This document shows positions 1 through 11,282 of a DNA stretch of 64,000 nucleotides, piece by piece. The notes below the pieces were generated by a model that worked only from the letters and a program-made list of their open reading frames with translations, was not told the origin of the DNA and searched no databases. How positions within the stretch are numbered: position 1 is the stretch's first letter; each line of letters begins with the position of its first letter. A program made the translations under genes and the position numbers. The stretch is from Methylophaga sp. 41_12_T18 (GTDB taxonomy: Bacteria; Pseudomonadota; Gammaproteobacteria; Nitrosococcales; Methylophagaceae). Location: contig MAAI01000025.1 in assembly GCA_002163115.1 (NCBI GenBank), positions 62,001-126,000 of the forward strand, read 5' to 3'.

Positions 1-23
1 CGAACAGGTAAGTTAACTAAGCT

Positions 24-260
24 TTAATCTTCAGCTAAGGCTTCAAACTCTTTTTTCTTATCTGCAAACCAGTCTTCCATCGCTTGTGGCTGCTGCATCA
101 TCTGCATTACTCTTTTCATCGCTTCCAAATGTTCAGGATCTTGTTTCTGAAACATCTCCATTCCATGCTGTTTACTTAGTTTCGCTAGTTCTTCAAACGT
201 ACTGGCTTGGAAAGCTTTGTCACATGCGCCGCCAAGTTGCTTACAGGTCATTGTTTTCAT
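24..260 (-). CDS. small DUF1059-like protein
   Basis: A 78-aa soluble protein. The start is the ATG at 260, preceded by an AGAGG ribosome site; an in-frame start at 302 would add residues with no such site. The N-terminal half reads KTMTCKQLGGACDKAF followed by a Glu/Leu-rich helix, resembling the DUF1059 pattern (a Cys-containing opening, then an acidic helix and His). The C-terminal half is Met/Gln-rich and ends in an acidic tail. Function is unknown. It lies downstream of rsmJ on the same strand with a gap of about 64 nt and may be the last gene of that transcript. Confidence 0.7.
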   Translation of the reverse strand: MKTMTCKQLGGACDKAFQASTFEELAKLSKQHGMEMFQKQDPEHLEAMKRVMQMMQQPQAMEDWFADKKKEFEALAED

Positions 261-324
261 TTTTGCCTCTGGCTCATTCGTTGGGTGAAAATATAGTATC
301 AATTATCTTACTGCTGAAATGATA

Positions 325-1083
325 TTAAGTGAGATAAATATCATAACGAGTATTTTTACTTTCTATGCTGGTGGCTGGTTTTTGGTCGCCAACGAAAGGA
401 GCTGATTTGGGTCGCTTTACCACAACTCGTTTAAGAGCCGTATTTCGTGCGGTAGTAAGTAGTTGCTCACTATCAGTGTCTGGCCCAGCAAGTTGGTGTA
501 ACAGTCGCATGTCTTTTTTGACTAGGGCGGACTTTTCTCGACTAGGGTACATCGGATCCATGTAGATCACTTCTGGCCGTTGTTGTTCATTAAGGTTGTT
601 GAGGAAATTAACGGCATCATCATTAGTTATGGTCATACGACTGATGATATCTGCAATGTCATCATCCTCTTGGGCACGGTTTAGAGCATCTTCAATCAAA
701 GTCGCGATTAAAGGATTGCGCTCAACAAGGGTGATCGGGCAGCCTAGATTTGCTAATACAAAACCATCGCGGGCAAAGCCTGCTGTGACATCGATAATGG
801 TTGGTGTCGCGCCTTTTTTTAAACCAACTGCTTTTGCTAAGGGTTGACCGCGACCACCACCAAATTGCCGGCGATGGGCATTTTTACCGGCGACAAAATC
901 AATAAAGATTGGTTTACCGAGACCGGGAGCTCGAATTTCAACGACGTTGTCGGTAACGACAAGTTGTAGTTGCTCAGGGTTTAACGTTGTGAGTGTTATC
1001 TGTAATTTTGTTGCTAACTCATTTGCTAGTGTGATGCGGCCTGGGACTTCACTACCGATTGCGAGTTGTACTTGTGGGGTCAT
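325..1083 (-). CDS. rsmJ: 16S rRNA (guanine-1516-N2)-methyltransferase RsmJ
   Basis: Methylates the exocyclic amine of G1516 in helix 45 of 16S rRNA, using S-adenosylmethionine in the cytoplasm. The 252-aa length fits the family. The SAM-binding loop DVTAGFARDGF lies near residues 98-108, the acidic end of strand 2 (VERNP) near 120, and the catalytic DPMYP motif at about 176-180. The ATG overlaps the stop of the upstream HDOD gene in an ATGA arrangement, so the two are probably translationally coupled. The family assignment is firm. Confidence 0.93.
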   Translation of the reverse strand: MTPQVQLAIGSEVPGRITLANELATKLQITLTTLNPEQLQLVVTDNVVEIRAPGLGKPIFIDFVAGKNAHRRQFGGGRGQPLAKAVGLKKGATPTIIDVTAGFARDGFVLANLGCPITLVERNPLIATLIEDALNRAQEDDDIADIISRMTITNDDAVNFLNNLNEQQRPEVIYMDPMYPSREKSALVKKDMRLLHQLAGPDTDSEQLLTTARNTALKRVVVKRPKSAPFVGDQKPATSIESKNTRYDIYLT

Positions 1084-1913
1084 GCAGTTGCCATATATAA
1101 GTCATCGTAGTCTTCAATGAAGTTTTCCAGATCATCATCAGTTAACGCTAACAGGGATTGTAAGTTTTCTATTGAGTCCGAAGGGGATTCATTCAAGCGA
1201 GTGGAATGTGTGTTTATTTGTTGCTCTAGTAAATGAGCCAAACTGATGATGGCTGTTTGTTGATGAATGACATCGCGAGCATCTACAAGTGGTGGTCGAG
1301 AGTGAAAGTCAGCTAGGATTTGTTCCAATGTTACTGGTAAGCGTGACGAGCGAATAAAAGCGATGGTGATGTCATCATGGTTGACGCCAAACGTCTCATA
1401 TTCGATTTCAGACAAGCTAAAAGTGTTGTTTTTATCTGTTACGGTATTAATTATTTCATCATATTGAACAGGAAAATTAGATGCCAAGATCAGGGCCCCC
1501 ATATTATGTATTAATGCTGCTAATTCAATATCGTCAGCTAACCGAGGGTAGTGACGTTTGGCAATATGCTTGGCGATATTAGAAACAGCCTGACTGTGTT
1601 GCCACAATAGTTCAGAGGTCTGGTTCGGTTTGTGAAAGCTACGCATGGTTGCGACCATAATGGCTGCTCGCAAGGCTTTAGAGCCTAAAGTAGCGATAGC
1701 TCGATGGACATTAGTGATTTCATTCAGTGGGCTATACATTGGCGAATTTGCGTATTTAAGCAAGGTAGCCGAAAGCGTTGGATCGCGAGAAATGATATCG
1801 CTTAACTCAGCTAGACTATAGTCACCGGAGGCAATTAATCCCATTGCTTCCATGCCTTCAGCTGTGACGGTAGGCATTTTTAACTTGGCGATATCTATAG
1901 CCATAACAAGCAT
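1080..1913 (-). CDS. HDOD domain protein
   Basis: A 277-aa cytoplasmic protein whose first 205 or so residues match the HDOD fold: an N-terminal helical repeat (DIISRDPTLSATLLKYANS), then a central HIAKRHYP...AALIHNMGALIL region. HDOD proteins are degenerate HD-fold relatives, usually without phosphohydrolase activity, that act in signalling or motility. The acidic C-terminus (DDDLENFIEDYDDLY) is atypical. Two starts are possible: ATG 1913 sits only 3 nt from AAGGA, and ATG 1904 sits 12 nt from it. The stop overlaps the rsmJ start, so it is the promoter-proximal gene of that pair. The precise role is unknown. Confidence 0.82.
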   Translation of the reverse strand: MLVMAIDIAKLKMPTVTAEGMEAMGLIASGDYSLAELSDIISRDPTLSATLLKYANSPMYSPLNEITNVHRAIATLGSKALRAAIMVATMRSFHKPNQTSELLWQHSQAVSNIAKHIAKRHYPRLADDIELAALIHNMGALILASNFPVQYDEIINTVTDKNNTFSLSEIEYETFGVNHDDITIAFIRSSRLPVTLEQILADFHSRPPLVDARDVIHQQTAIISLAHLLEQQINTHSTRLNESPSDSIENLQSLLALTDDDLENFIEDYDDLYMATA

Positions 1914-1970
1914 AAATCCTTAAATTTTTATGCTGGATTATGGCTAACTATTTTATGTTCAGCAAGTTAG

Positions 1971-2954
1971 CTACTGAATGAACTGGCCGAAGGCACGACT
2001 GCCTTGACCTGTCTCAATCGTTTTTTCAACCTTATAACTACTGGTATTAATGATAGAAACAGTGCCATCTCCCCAGTTTGATACATAAACGAACTGGCCG
2101 TCAGGAGTGACTGCGATTCCTTCGGGTGAATCGCCGACATCAACGGTGCTGATAATGGATGGATTGACGGTATCGACAATAGATATGGTGCTGTCATCTT
2201 GGTTGGTGACATAAAGATGCTTGCCATCAGGACTAACCGCGGCACAGTAAGGCCAGGAACCTACGTTAATGGTGCTGGTAACTTTAGCTGTTTTTATATC
2301 AATAACACTGACATCACTAGAACGAACATTAACACTATATAAGGTTGAACCGTCTGGCGATAACGCTAAGCCAAAAGGCGCGGTGCCGACTTTGATTGTC
2401 TGGGTTATTTGTTCATTGTTGGTATCAATAATCATCACAGTATTGCCATCGCGGTTAGCAACAAACAGTTGTTGCCCGTTAACAATAACGCCTGCAGGAG
2501 ACTTGCCGACGAGAATAGTAGAGATAAGCTTTTGTTGCTGGCTGTTAATGACACTGATCGTATTTTGATACCAATCAGCAACATAAATAAGTGAGCCATC
2601 ACTATTGCTTGCAATGCCGACAGGACCCGCTCCAACAGGAATATGAGCCTTAACGGTCAGTGTTTTGGTATTTAAAATAGTGATGTCTTTGCCTTCAGGG
2701 TTACTGATAAAGGCGAGATCATTGTCAGCGCTAATTGCAATACCGGCTGGTCGGTGGCCAATAGCGATGGTTTTGATGACTTGCTGACTGCCGGTATCAA
2801 TGATGCTGAGCGTATCACTGAGTTGATTGGTTATATAGGCATAAGGAGGCTGTGATGGACTGCCACAAGCTGCAATTGAGAGCGGTAAAACAATAAAAAA
2901 GGCGGCCTTAACAAAGGCCGCCTTTAATAATGCTAAGCGAGACTGCTTTGGCAT
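1971..2954 (-). CDS. YVTN-type beta-propeller lipoprotein
   Basis: A 327-aa exported protein. A hydrophobic leader ends in the lipobox IAAC with Cys30, so a lipid-anchored envelope protein is predicted. The rest is about seven propeller blades, each with a core like VYVTNQDDSTISIVDT and a following IPVGxxPxGIAxxxDG element, the YVTN/PQQ-propeller signature. Such proteins often accompany PQQ-dependent dehydrogenases. Its ATG directly abuts the stop of the MxaD-like gene. Codons 11-20 (KAAFVKAAFF) are encoded by a perfect terminator hairpin, and no usable start lies downstream of it. The substrate or partner is unknown. Confidence 0.85.
   Translation of the reverse strand: MPKQSRLALLKAAFVKAAFFIVLPLSIAACGSPSQPPYAYITNQLSDTLSIIDTGSQQVIKTIAIGHRPAGIAISADNDLAFISNPEGKDITILNTKTLTVKAHIPVGAGPVGIASNSDGSLIYVADWYQNTISVINSQQQKLISTILVGKSPAGVIVNGQQLFVANRDGNTVMIIDTNNEQITQTIKVGTAPFGLALSPDGSTLYSVNVRSSDVSVIDIKTAKVTSTINVGSWPYCAAVSPDGKHLYVTNQDDSTISIVDTVNPSIISTVDVGDSPEGIAVTPDGQFVYVSNWGDGTVSIINTSSYKVEKTIETGQGSRAFGQFIQ
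2895..2925 (-). terminator. intrinsic terminator/attenuator inside the lipoprotein leader
   Basis: A perfect 12-bp stem (2898-2909 with 2914-2925) closes a 4-nt loop. On the minus strand it is followed at once by six T residues, the textbook form of a Rho-independent terminator. It lies 30 nt after the MxaD-like stop but inside the first 21 codons of the lipoprotein gene. It may end most mxaD-like transcripts and let some through when ribosomes disrupt the hairpin. Confidence 0.8.
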
Positions 2955-3518
2955 TTATTTTTCCAAAATTACTTTTAAGTTTTCTAGACCTGTTGTTACA
3001 TATGCTTTAACCGCATTAACAGAATCTTTATCACTTTGACCTTCAGGAACTGGAGGGTTATCCATGAATGAACGGTAGAATTTAGATTTCCATAAAACTT
3101 CACTACCGCCGTCAACTGCCTTTACACTGATCCATGACTTGAATGTAGCGACAGGTAATGTGAAATATGGCGTGTCTTTACTATTAAAAGTAATGGTTTT
3201 AACAACTGACATTTTTTTGATTTTAGTTGTTACCATCATTTTTTCATCATCAACTTTGATTAACTCTTCAGTAATCGTTGGGTTGCCTTCTGATGTCAGC
3301 GTTAATACACGCATAGATTCACTTGTTAATTCAGCACTAGCAACGGTTGGGTGCCAGTTACTGATACCGCCAAAATCTTTAACCATTGCCCATACTTGGT
3401 CAGGACTAGCGTTAATAGTGATTTTTTCTTTAACTTGTTGGCGACTTGGGCCATGAGCTGATGAGATCATGGGTACTGCAATCAATGCTGCAGCGATTAG
3501 ATATAAAAATTTTTTCAT
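2955..3518 (-). CDS. MxaD-like periplasmic SRPBCC protein
   Basis: A 187-aa protein with a signal peptide (MKKFLYLIAAALIAVPMISS-A-HG). The SRPBCC/START-like fold follows: INASPDQVWAMVKDFGG, SNWHPTVASAE, then a C-terminal helix after WKSKFYRSF. The opening HGPSRQQVKEKITINA and the DFGGISNWHP segment resemble MxaD, a periplasmic accessory of methanol dehydrogenase electron transfer. It is not next to mxa or xox genes here, so a general SRPBCC role is the alternative. A CGGAGAGAG-type ribosome site precedes the ATG. It is the first gene of a two-gene unit with the propeller lipoprotein and is divergent from mlaF. Confidence 0.8.
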   Translation of the reverse strand: MKKFLYLIAAALIAVPMISSAHGPSRQQVKEKITINASPDQVWAMVKDFGGISNWHPTVASAELTSESMRVLTLTSEGNPTITEELIKVDDEKMMVTTKIKKMSVVKTITFNSKDTPYFTLPVATFKSWISVKAVDGGSEVLWKSKFYRSFMDNPPVPEGQSDKDSVNAVKAYVTTGLENLKVILEK

Positions 3519-3732
3519 TTCTCTCTCCGGTTGTAACGATAGCTTGATGGCAACAGTATCACAGCGAATATGAACAAAAACTGAACAGTATTGCCTCTAG
3601 TAGTGTGGCCATTACCATAATTTGGTGCACATACTCTAGCCCAACAGCGTGAACATTTCCATAAGCAGATTTGACTTACATGGTCATATTAATGAAACTT
3701 AACGCCTTTTACTTTATGACTTGGAGAAGATA

Positions 3733-4536
3733 GTGCCACTGATAAAGATCAGGGATTTGCACTTTTATCGTGGTGACAGGGCGATTTTTGACGGGGTGAA
3801 TATTGATATTCAGCGCGGCAAAGTCACTGCTATCATGGGCCCGAGTGGTACGGGTAAAACAACGCTATTACGGTTGATTGGCGGTCAATTGCATCCTGAT
3901 AAAGGGACAATTGAAGTCGATGGTAAAAACGTACATAAGATGTCACATCGAGAATTATATGAACTGCGTAAGCGCATGGGCATGTTATTTCAAAGTGGTG
4001 CCTTGCTGACGGATTTAACCGTGTTTGAGAATGTCGCCTTCCCGCTACGAGAGCATACTGAGCTACCAGAAACGATGATCCGTGACTTAGTACTAATGAA
4101 GTTACAGGCTGTTGGTTTACGTTGTGCTCGTGATTTGATGCCAAGTGAACTATCTGGTGGTATGGCTCGTCGTGTTGCTTTGGCAAGAGCGGTGACCTTA
4201 GATCCGATGATGATTATGTATGATGAGCCTTTTACTGGCCAAGATCCTATTTCGATGGGGACTTTGGTCAACCTTATTCATCGTATGAATGAAGCAATGG
4301 GCCTAACCAGTATTGTGGTCTCGCATGATGTCGCTGAAGCGACGGAAATCGCAGATTATGTGTATTTATTATCTGCTGGCAAGGTCATTGATAAAGGCTC
4401 GCCAGTGGAGTTAAAACGTTCTTCTTCACAGTGGGTGCAGCAATTTATGCAAGGTTTACCAGATGGCCCCGTGCCATTTCATTTCCCTGGTGTGGACTTC
4501 AAAGAAGACCTGTTAACTCCTGAGGTACAAGCATGA
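3733..4536 (+). CDS. mlaF: phospholipid ABC transporter ATP-binding protein MlaF
   Basis: Cytoplasmic ATPase of the MlaFEDB inner-membrane complex, which moves phospholipids between the inner membrane and periplasmic MlaC to keep the outer leaflet asymmetric. Visible motifs are Walker [11 protein letters not shown]-loop [10 protein letters not shown], signature LSGGMARR, Walker B IMYDEPF and switch SHD. The C-terminal tail GPVPFHFPG is typical of MlaF. The GTG at 3733 is preferred because GGAG lies 6 nt upstream; a TTG at 3721 in the same frame lies before that site. The protein is 267 aa. First gene of mlaFEDCB; the stop overlaps the mlaE start. Confidence 0.94.
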   Translation: MPLIKIRDLHFYRGDRAIFDGVNIDIQRGKVTAIMGPSGTGKTTLLRLIGGQLHPDKGTIEVDGKNVHKMSHRELYELRKRMGMLFQSGALLTDLTVFENVAFPLREHTELPETMIRDLVLMKLQAVGLRCARDLMPSELSGGMARRVALARAVTLDPMMIMYDEPFTGQDPISMGTLVNLIHRMNEAMGLTSIVVSHDVAEATEIADYVYLLSAGKVIDKGSPVELKRSSSQWVQQFMQGLPDGPVPFHFPGVDFKEDLLTPEVQA

Positions 4537-5315
4537 TAGGTATAATTCGCAGCCTTGGACGATGGGGCTTAGGTGTATTTGAAAGGCTAGGCCGTGGTCA
4601 CTTGTTTTTAGTGCAAATGCTGGCCGGCATACCTGGCTTATTTTTGCGTTTTTCCTTAGTTATCCAGCAGCTATTTTCGGTTGGCGTACTGTCAGTATTA
4701 ATTATTGCGGTATCAGGCTTGTTTGTGGGCATGGTACTAAGCTTACAAGGCTATTACGTCTTGGTTGATTTTGGCGCGGAAGAATCGTTAGGTGTCATGG
4801 TGTCTTTATCGTTGGTACGAGAATTAGGCCCAGTGGTTAGTGCTTTGTTATTTGCAGGGCGAGCCGGTTCGGCATTAACTGCTGAAATAGGCTTAATGAA
4901 AAGTACTGAGCAACTATCAGGTATGGAAATGATGGCGGTAGATCCGATGCGTCGGATTATTGCACCACGATTTTTAGCTGGACTGATTTCGATGCCATTA
5001 TTAGCTGCAATGTTTAGTGCAGTTGGTATAATTGGCGCCTTTTTAGTTGGTCATGGCTTATTGGGTGTCGATGACGGTGCCTTTTGGTCACAAATGCAGG
5101 TCAAAACAGACTGGTATGACGACATCTTAAATGGTGTGATTAAAAGTATTGTTTTTGGTTTTGTAGTGACTTGGATCGCGCTTTATGAAGGTTATGATTC
5201 AGTACCGACATCGGAAGGTGTTGGACGAGCGACAACACGCACAGTTGTACACTCTGCGTTTGCTATTTTAGGTTTAGACTTTGTGCTAACAGCGTTAATG
5301 TTTGGAGAGAATTAG
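4533..5315 (+). CDS. mlaE: phospholipid ABC transporter permease MlaE
   Basis: The 260-aa integral membrane permease of the Mla complex. It has an N-terminal amphipathic interface helix and about five transmembrane segments. The family-defining stretch [18 protein letters not shown] and the following [19 protein letters not shown] lie in the middle, and [16 protein letters not shown] is the conserved C-terminal cytoplasmic element. The ATG overlaps the mlaF stop by 4 nt (ATGA), indicating translational coupling. Length and motifs are full for the family. Confidence 0.95.
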   Translation: MIGIIRSLGRWGLGVFERLGRGHLFLVQMLAGIPGLFLRFSLVIQQLFSVGVLSVLIIAVSGLFVGMVLSLQGYYVLVDFGAEESLGVMVSLSLVRELGPVVSALLFAGRAGSALTAEIGLMKSTEQLSGMEMMAVDPMRRIIAPRFLAGLISMPLLAAMFSAVGIIGAFLVGHGLLGVDDGAFWSQMQVKTDWYDDILNGVIKSIVFGFVVTWIALYEGYDSVPTSEGVGRATTRTVVHSAFAILGLDFVLTALMFGEN

Positions 5316-5783
5316 ATGTTACAAAAGAAAAGTACCGAAATTACCGTTGGTATGTTTGTAGCTGCAGGGATTGCTGCACTATTTATGTTAGCAATGAAGG
5401 TCAGTAACTTATCTGATTTTAACAATGATCCTGGCTATAAAGTCATCGCTGAGTTTGAGAATATAGGTGGCTTGAAAGTACGTTCACCGGTAACAATGGC
5501 GGGTGTACGCATCGGCCGGGTTGCTGATATTAGCTTGGATCCAGAAAGTTATAACGCACGCGTAACATTAGATTTGTATGCCTCTTTTGACACTATTCCT
5601 ACCGATAGTTCAGCAAGTATTTATACCGCTGGTTTGTTAGGTGAGCAGTATATTGGCATGGAAGCGGGTGCTGAAGAAGAATTTTTACAAGAAGGTGATG
5701 TCGTAGAGTTAACTCAACCGGCTTTAGTGTTAGAACAAGTGATCGGCCAATTTCTGTTTAGTAAAGCTGAAGGTGATGAATAA
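5316..5783 (+). CDS. mlaD: outer membrane lipid asymmetry protein MlaD (MCE domain)
   Basis: A 155-aa protein with one N-terminal membrane anchor (VGMFVAAGIAALFMLAMKV) and a periplasmic MCE domain at about residues 38-118 (FENIGGLKVRSPVTMAGVRIGRV...LDPESYNARV). MlaD forms a hexameric ring over MlaE through which lipid passes to or from MlaC. The GLLGEQYIGM motif and the C-terminal helix are present. It starts directly after the mlaE stop with no gap. Confidence 0.95.
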   Translation: MLQKKSTEITVGMFVAAGIAALFMLAMKVSNLSDFNNDPGYKVIAEFENIGGLKVRSPVTMAGVRIGRVADISLDPESYNARVTLDLYASFDTIPTDSSASIYTAGLLGEQYIGMEAGAEEEFLQEGDVVELTQPALVLEQVIGQFLFSKAEGDE

Positions 5784-5803
5784 TGATGTCAGGAGTTCAG
5801 CTC

Positions 5804-6424
5804 ATGAATAAGCTGGTGGTAACGGCAGCGTTGTTATTGTCTTTGTTTGCTATGCCTGCTGTTGTTTATGCTGATGAGGTCGTTGTTCCTCAACGCTTGG
5901 TGCAAGACGCCACTGAGAAAATGCTGCAATCACTAAAAGATAATAAAGAGCAGTTAGCAGAAGATTCATCGATTATTTATGGTTTAGTACAAGAGATCAT
6001 AATGCCTAATTTTGATTTTGATAAAATGTCAAAATTAGCCTTAGGCAAAAACTGGCGCAAAGCTTCAGCTGAGCAACGAGTTAGATTTACCGAAGAATTC
6101 AGGTTGTTATTGGTCCGTACCTATTCAACTGCAATGTTGGAATATAGCGATGAAAAAATTAAGTTTATACCTTTCCGCGGCAATGTCGCTAAAAAGAAAG
6201 TAAAAGTTAAAATGGAAATTTTACAGGCGGGCGGTCCTTCAATTCCGATGGCTTTATCGATGTATCTCAACAAAGAAAATGCCTGGAAAGTGTATGATGT
6301 CAAAATTGATGGCATTAGTTTGGTGACCAACTACCGCTCAACCTTTGCCAAGCAAATTCGTATCGACGGAATGGATAAGTTAATTGAGCGTTTAGCCTCC
6401 CGTAACGAAAAAGTTAAAACATGA
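5804..6424 (+). CDS. mlaC: periplasmic phospholipid-binding protein MlaC
   Basis: Soluble periplasmic shuttle that carries phospholipid between the outer-membrane MlaA complex and MlaFEDB. The start at 5804 is chosen because AGGAG lies 8 nt upstream and the product then begins with a standard signal peptide (MNKLVVTAALLLSLFAMPAV, cleavage after VYA). The upstream in-frame ATG at 5783 lacks this arrangement. The mature region shows MlaC features: the IIMPNFDFDKMSKLALG segment, FTEEFRLLLVRTYSTAML, and the terminal WKVYDVKIDGISLVTNYR. About 206 aa. The end overlaps the mlaB start. Confidence 0.93.
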   Translation: MNKLVVTAALLLSLFAMPAVVYADEVVVPQRLVQDATEKMLQSLKDNKEQLAEDSSIIYGLVQEIIMPNFDFDKMSKLALGKNWRKASAEQRVRFTEEFRLLLVRTYSTAMLEYSDEKIKFIPFRGNVAKKKVKVKMEILQAGGPSIPMALSMYLNKENAWKVYDVKIDGISLVTNYRSTFAKQIRIDGMDKLIERLASRNEKVKT

Positions 6425-6729
6425 GTAATGAATTATTTTCTTTAGTATTTGATACTGATAGTAAGGTTATTCGTGTCGGCGGTGAACTCAGCTTTGCCAC
6501 GGTTAGTCAGGTACTAGAACAAACCAGTCGAGTATTCGAACCGGTGACAGATTTGAAGATAGATCTAGCCGCTGTGAGCCGGAGTGATAGTGCGGGACTG
6601 GCATTGCTGATTGATTGGATGCGGACTGCACAAGCTGCCAATAAGTCGATTGTTTTTCAAAATATCCCTAGCCAAATGTTAGCCATTGCGAGTGCCAGTG
6701 GTTTAGATGAATTATTACCTTTGCACTAA
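6421..6729 (+). CDS. mlaB: Mla complex STAS-domain protein MlaB
   Basis: A 102-aa cytoplasmic STAS-domain protein that binds MlaF and is needed for assembly and ATPase activity of the transporter. The core LKIDLAAVSRSDSAGLALLIDWMRTA matches the STAS signature, including the DSAG loop, which is the site of the conserved Ser/Thr in MlaB. The start overlaps the mlaC stop by 4 nt. It is the last mla gene; ibaG follows after about 27 nt. Confidence 0.92.
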   Translation: MSNELFSLVFDTDSKVIRVGGELSFATVSQVLEQTSRVFEPVTDLKIDLAAVSRSDSAGLALLIDWMRTAQAANKSIVFQNIPSQMLAIASASGLDELLPLH

Positions 6730-6756
6730 AATTTATAGAGATATCGGAATTAAGTG

Positions 6757-6978
6757 ATGGATGCGTTACAAATAAAAAATATGATTGAAGCTGGCTTGCC
6801 TGATGCAACAGTAGAAGTGTTGGGTGATGATGGCCAACATTTTGAGGCTATGATAGTGAGTCCTTCGTTTGCGGGTAAATCACTGATTCAGCAACATCGC
6901 ATGGTGTATAGCACTTTAGGTGATAGTTTCGAAGGTGCGATCCACGCACTAGCATTAAAAACTTCAGCGCCACGCTAG
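6757..6978 (+). CDS. ibaG: BolA-family protein IbaG
   Basis: A 73-aa BolA-fold protein. BolA/IbaG proteins partner with monothiol glutaredoxins in Fe-S handling, and IbaG is linked to acid stress and envelope homeostasis. Visible features are the EVLGDDGQHFEAMIVSPSFAGKSLIQQHRMVY core, including the conserved helix-turn-helix-like RxVY segment, and the terminal HALALKT. ATG 6757 has GGAA 7 nt upstream and is preferred to the adjacent GTG 6754. The mla-ibaG-murA order is common in gammaproteobacteria. Confidence 0.92.
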   Translation: MDALQIKNMIEAGLPDATVEVLGDDGQHFEAMIVSPSFAGKSLIQQHRMVYSTLGDSFEGAIHALALKTSAPR

Positions 6979-8921
<1,943 letters not shown>

Positions 8922-8929
<8 letters not shown>

Positions 8930-10223
8930 GGTACAACAATTAACTACTGCAGATGATGACTTTCAGGCTCAACTTGAAGCCTTGTTAGCATGGGATGCCG
9001 CATCAGATGAAACAGTGACTGAGACAGTCAAAGATATTCTGAAGCAAGTTAAAGGCAAAGGCGACGCCGCTGTTTTAGATTATAGCCGTCGTTTTGACCG
9101 GATTGAGGCTGATACGCTAGCTGAGTTAGAAATATCTTTAGAGCGTGCTCAGCACGCCTTAGAGACTATCCCAGCAGAACAAAGAGCTGCCTTGCAAGCT
9201 GCGGCTGATCGAGTACGTAGTTATCACGAGCATCAAAAACAAGAGTCTTGGACTTATACTGAGGCTGATGGCACGGTATTAGGTCAACAAATCACAGCAT
9301 TAGATCGGGCCGGTTTATATGTGCCGGGCGGCAAAGCTGCCTATCCTTCTTCAGTGTTAATGAACGCTATTCCTGCCAAAGTTGCCGGTGTTGAAGAATT
9401 GATTATGGTGGTGCCGACACCTGATGGTGTCGTTAATGAATTAGTATTAGCAGCAGCTGCAATTGCTGGTGTAGATCGTATTTTTGCTATTGGTGGTGCG
9501 CAAGCTGTCGCGGCATTGGCTTATGGCACTGAGACTGTTCCGCAAGTTGATAAAATTGTCGGCCCGGGCAATATCTATGTCGCAACAGCTAAAGCGATGG
9601 TATTTGGTTCGGTTGGTATTGATATGATTGCCGGTCCATCAGAGATTTTAGTGATCTGTGATGGTAAAACTAATCCTGAATGGGTGGCGATGGATTTATT
9701 TTCACAAGCTGAACATGATGAAGATGCGCAATCAATTTTGTTGTCAGATGATGCGGAGTTTTTACAACAAGTTGATGCTGCAATTCAACGATTATTGCCA
9801 ACCATGGAGCGGCAAGAAATTATTGCCGCTTCGATGGCAGAACGCGGTGCTTTAATTTTAGTGAAAGATCTAGACGAAGCAGTCGAAGTTGCTAACTATA
9901 TTGCACCTGAGCATTTAGAATTATCGGTGGCTGAGCCAATGACCATGGCTAAGAAAATTCGTCATGCCGGTGCTATTTTCATGGGTCGTTATACCGCTGA
10001 AGCTTTGGGTGATTATTGTGCTGGTCCTAATCACGTCTTACCCACTTCGCGTACCGCTCGATTTAGTTCACCACTAGGTGTTTATGATTTTCAGAAACGT
10101 TCAAGTTTGATCAATGTTTCCGAGGCGGGCGCTCAATCATTAGGTCAAATTGCATCGGTATTAGCGCGTGGTGAGAGTTTAACTGCTCATGCTCGCTCTG
10201 CTGAATATCGCTTGAAGGACTAA
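8922..10223 (+). CDS. hisD: histidinol dehydrogenase HisD
   Basis: Zn-dependent enzyme that performs the last two NAD-linked oxidations of histidine synthesis, histidinol to histidinol to histidine via the aldehyde. The start is the ATG at 8922, overlapping the last codons of hisG; an upstream in-frame start at 8898 would lie deep in hisG. About 433 aa. Zinc/substrate residues are visible in [12 protein letters not shown], the catalytic Glu-His in APEHLEL, and the family signature from [18 protein letters not shown] onward. Middle gene of hisGDC. Confidence 0.95.
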
Positions 10224-10226
10224 GTT

Positions 10227-11282
10227 ATGAGCCGATTCTGGAGTGGGATCGTCCATGATTTAGAGCCTTATGTACCAGGTGAACAACCGAAAGTCGCTAA
10301 CCTGATCAAGCTCAATACCAATGAAAACCCATATGGGCCATCTCCAAAGGTATTGGAAGCGATTCGTTTTGCGACCAGTGATCAACTTCGTTTATATCCT
10401 GATCCGAATGCTCAGGCATTAAAACAAGCCATTGCTGAGTATCACCAATTAGATGAAGCGCAGGTGTTTGTTGGCAATGGTTCTGATGAAGTTTTAGCAC
10501 ATATTTTTCATGCTTTTTTTCAGCATGAAGCTCCGTTGTTATTTCCAGATATTACTTACAGTTTTTATCCGGTTTATTGTCAGCTTTATCAGATTGAGTT
10601 TCAGAAAATACCGTTAACGGCTGAGTTTGAAATTAATATTGATGATTATCAGCAGCCAAATAGTGGCATTATTTTCCCTAACCCTAATGCACCGACAGGG
10701 CGGTTATTAGCCTTAGCTGAGATTGAAAAGTTACTGATAAAGAATACTGATTCGGTGGTGGTGATTGACGAAGCCTATATAGATTTTGGCGGTCAAAGTG
10801 CGATTACGTTAATTAATCAATATCCAAATTTATTAGTTACTCAAACTTTATCCAAATCACGTTCCCTTGCCGGAATTAGACTAGGTTATGCATTGGGTAA
10901 TGTTGAGTTAATTGCAGGCTTGATTCGAGTAAAGGATAGCTTTAATTCATATCCAATTGATACTTTAGCAATTCATGCTGGTGTCGCATCATTTGAAGAC
11001 CAGCCATACTTTGAACAGACTTGTAACAAAGTTATCTCTAGTCGTGAGTTAGTTGTTAATGAGTTGACGGACTTGGGTTTTGATATTTTGCCGTCAGCAG
11101 CCAATTTTGTATTTGCACGACATCCGCAAATTGATGCAAAAGTATTAGCTGATGGACTGAGAAAACAAGGGGTGATTGTGCGTCACTTCTCCGACGAGAG
11201 AATCAGTCAGTTTTTAAGAATTAGCATTGGTACTGCAGAAGAAAATCAGCAGCTATTAGCAGTCTTAGATAGCTTGGTTTAA
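10227..11282 (+). CDS. hisC: histidinol-phosphate aminotransferase HisC
   Basis: PLP enzyme converting imidazole-acetol phosphate to histidinol phosphate with glutamate as amino donor. The 351-aa protein shows [14 protein letters not shown] at the N-terminus, NPNAPTGR near residue 161, the DEAYIDF aspartate, and the PLP lysine at about 210 in [16 protein letters not shown]. It starts 3 nt after hisD. Its stop overlaps the stop of the convergent DUF4124 gene, leaving no intergenic terminator. Confidence 0.95.
   Translation: MSRFWSGIVHDLEPYVPGEQPKVANLIKLNTNENPYGPSPKVLEAIRFATSDQLRLYPDPNAQALKQAIAEYHQLDEAQVFVGNGSDEVLAHIFHAFFQHEAPLLFPDITYSFYPVYCQLYQIEFQKIPLTAEFEINIDDYQQPNSGIIFPNPNAPTGRLLALAEIEKLLIKNTDSVVVIDEAYIDFGGQSAITLINQYPNLLVTQTLSKSRSLAGIRLGYALGNVELIAGLIRVKDSFNSYPIDTLAIHAGVASFEDQPYFEQTCNKVISSRELVVNELTDLGFDILPSAANFVFARHPQIDAKVLADGLRKQGVIVRHFSDERISQFLRISIGTAEENQQLLAVLDSLV

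Noticed and set aside
86-322. 78-aa plus-strand reading frame at the left end
   Set aside because: It is the antisense of the DUF1059-like gene, with no family motif and no ribosome site.
2269-2568. 99-aa plus-strand frame within the beta-propeller gene
   Set aside because: Repeat structure of the propeller keeps the opposite strand open; no independent support.
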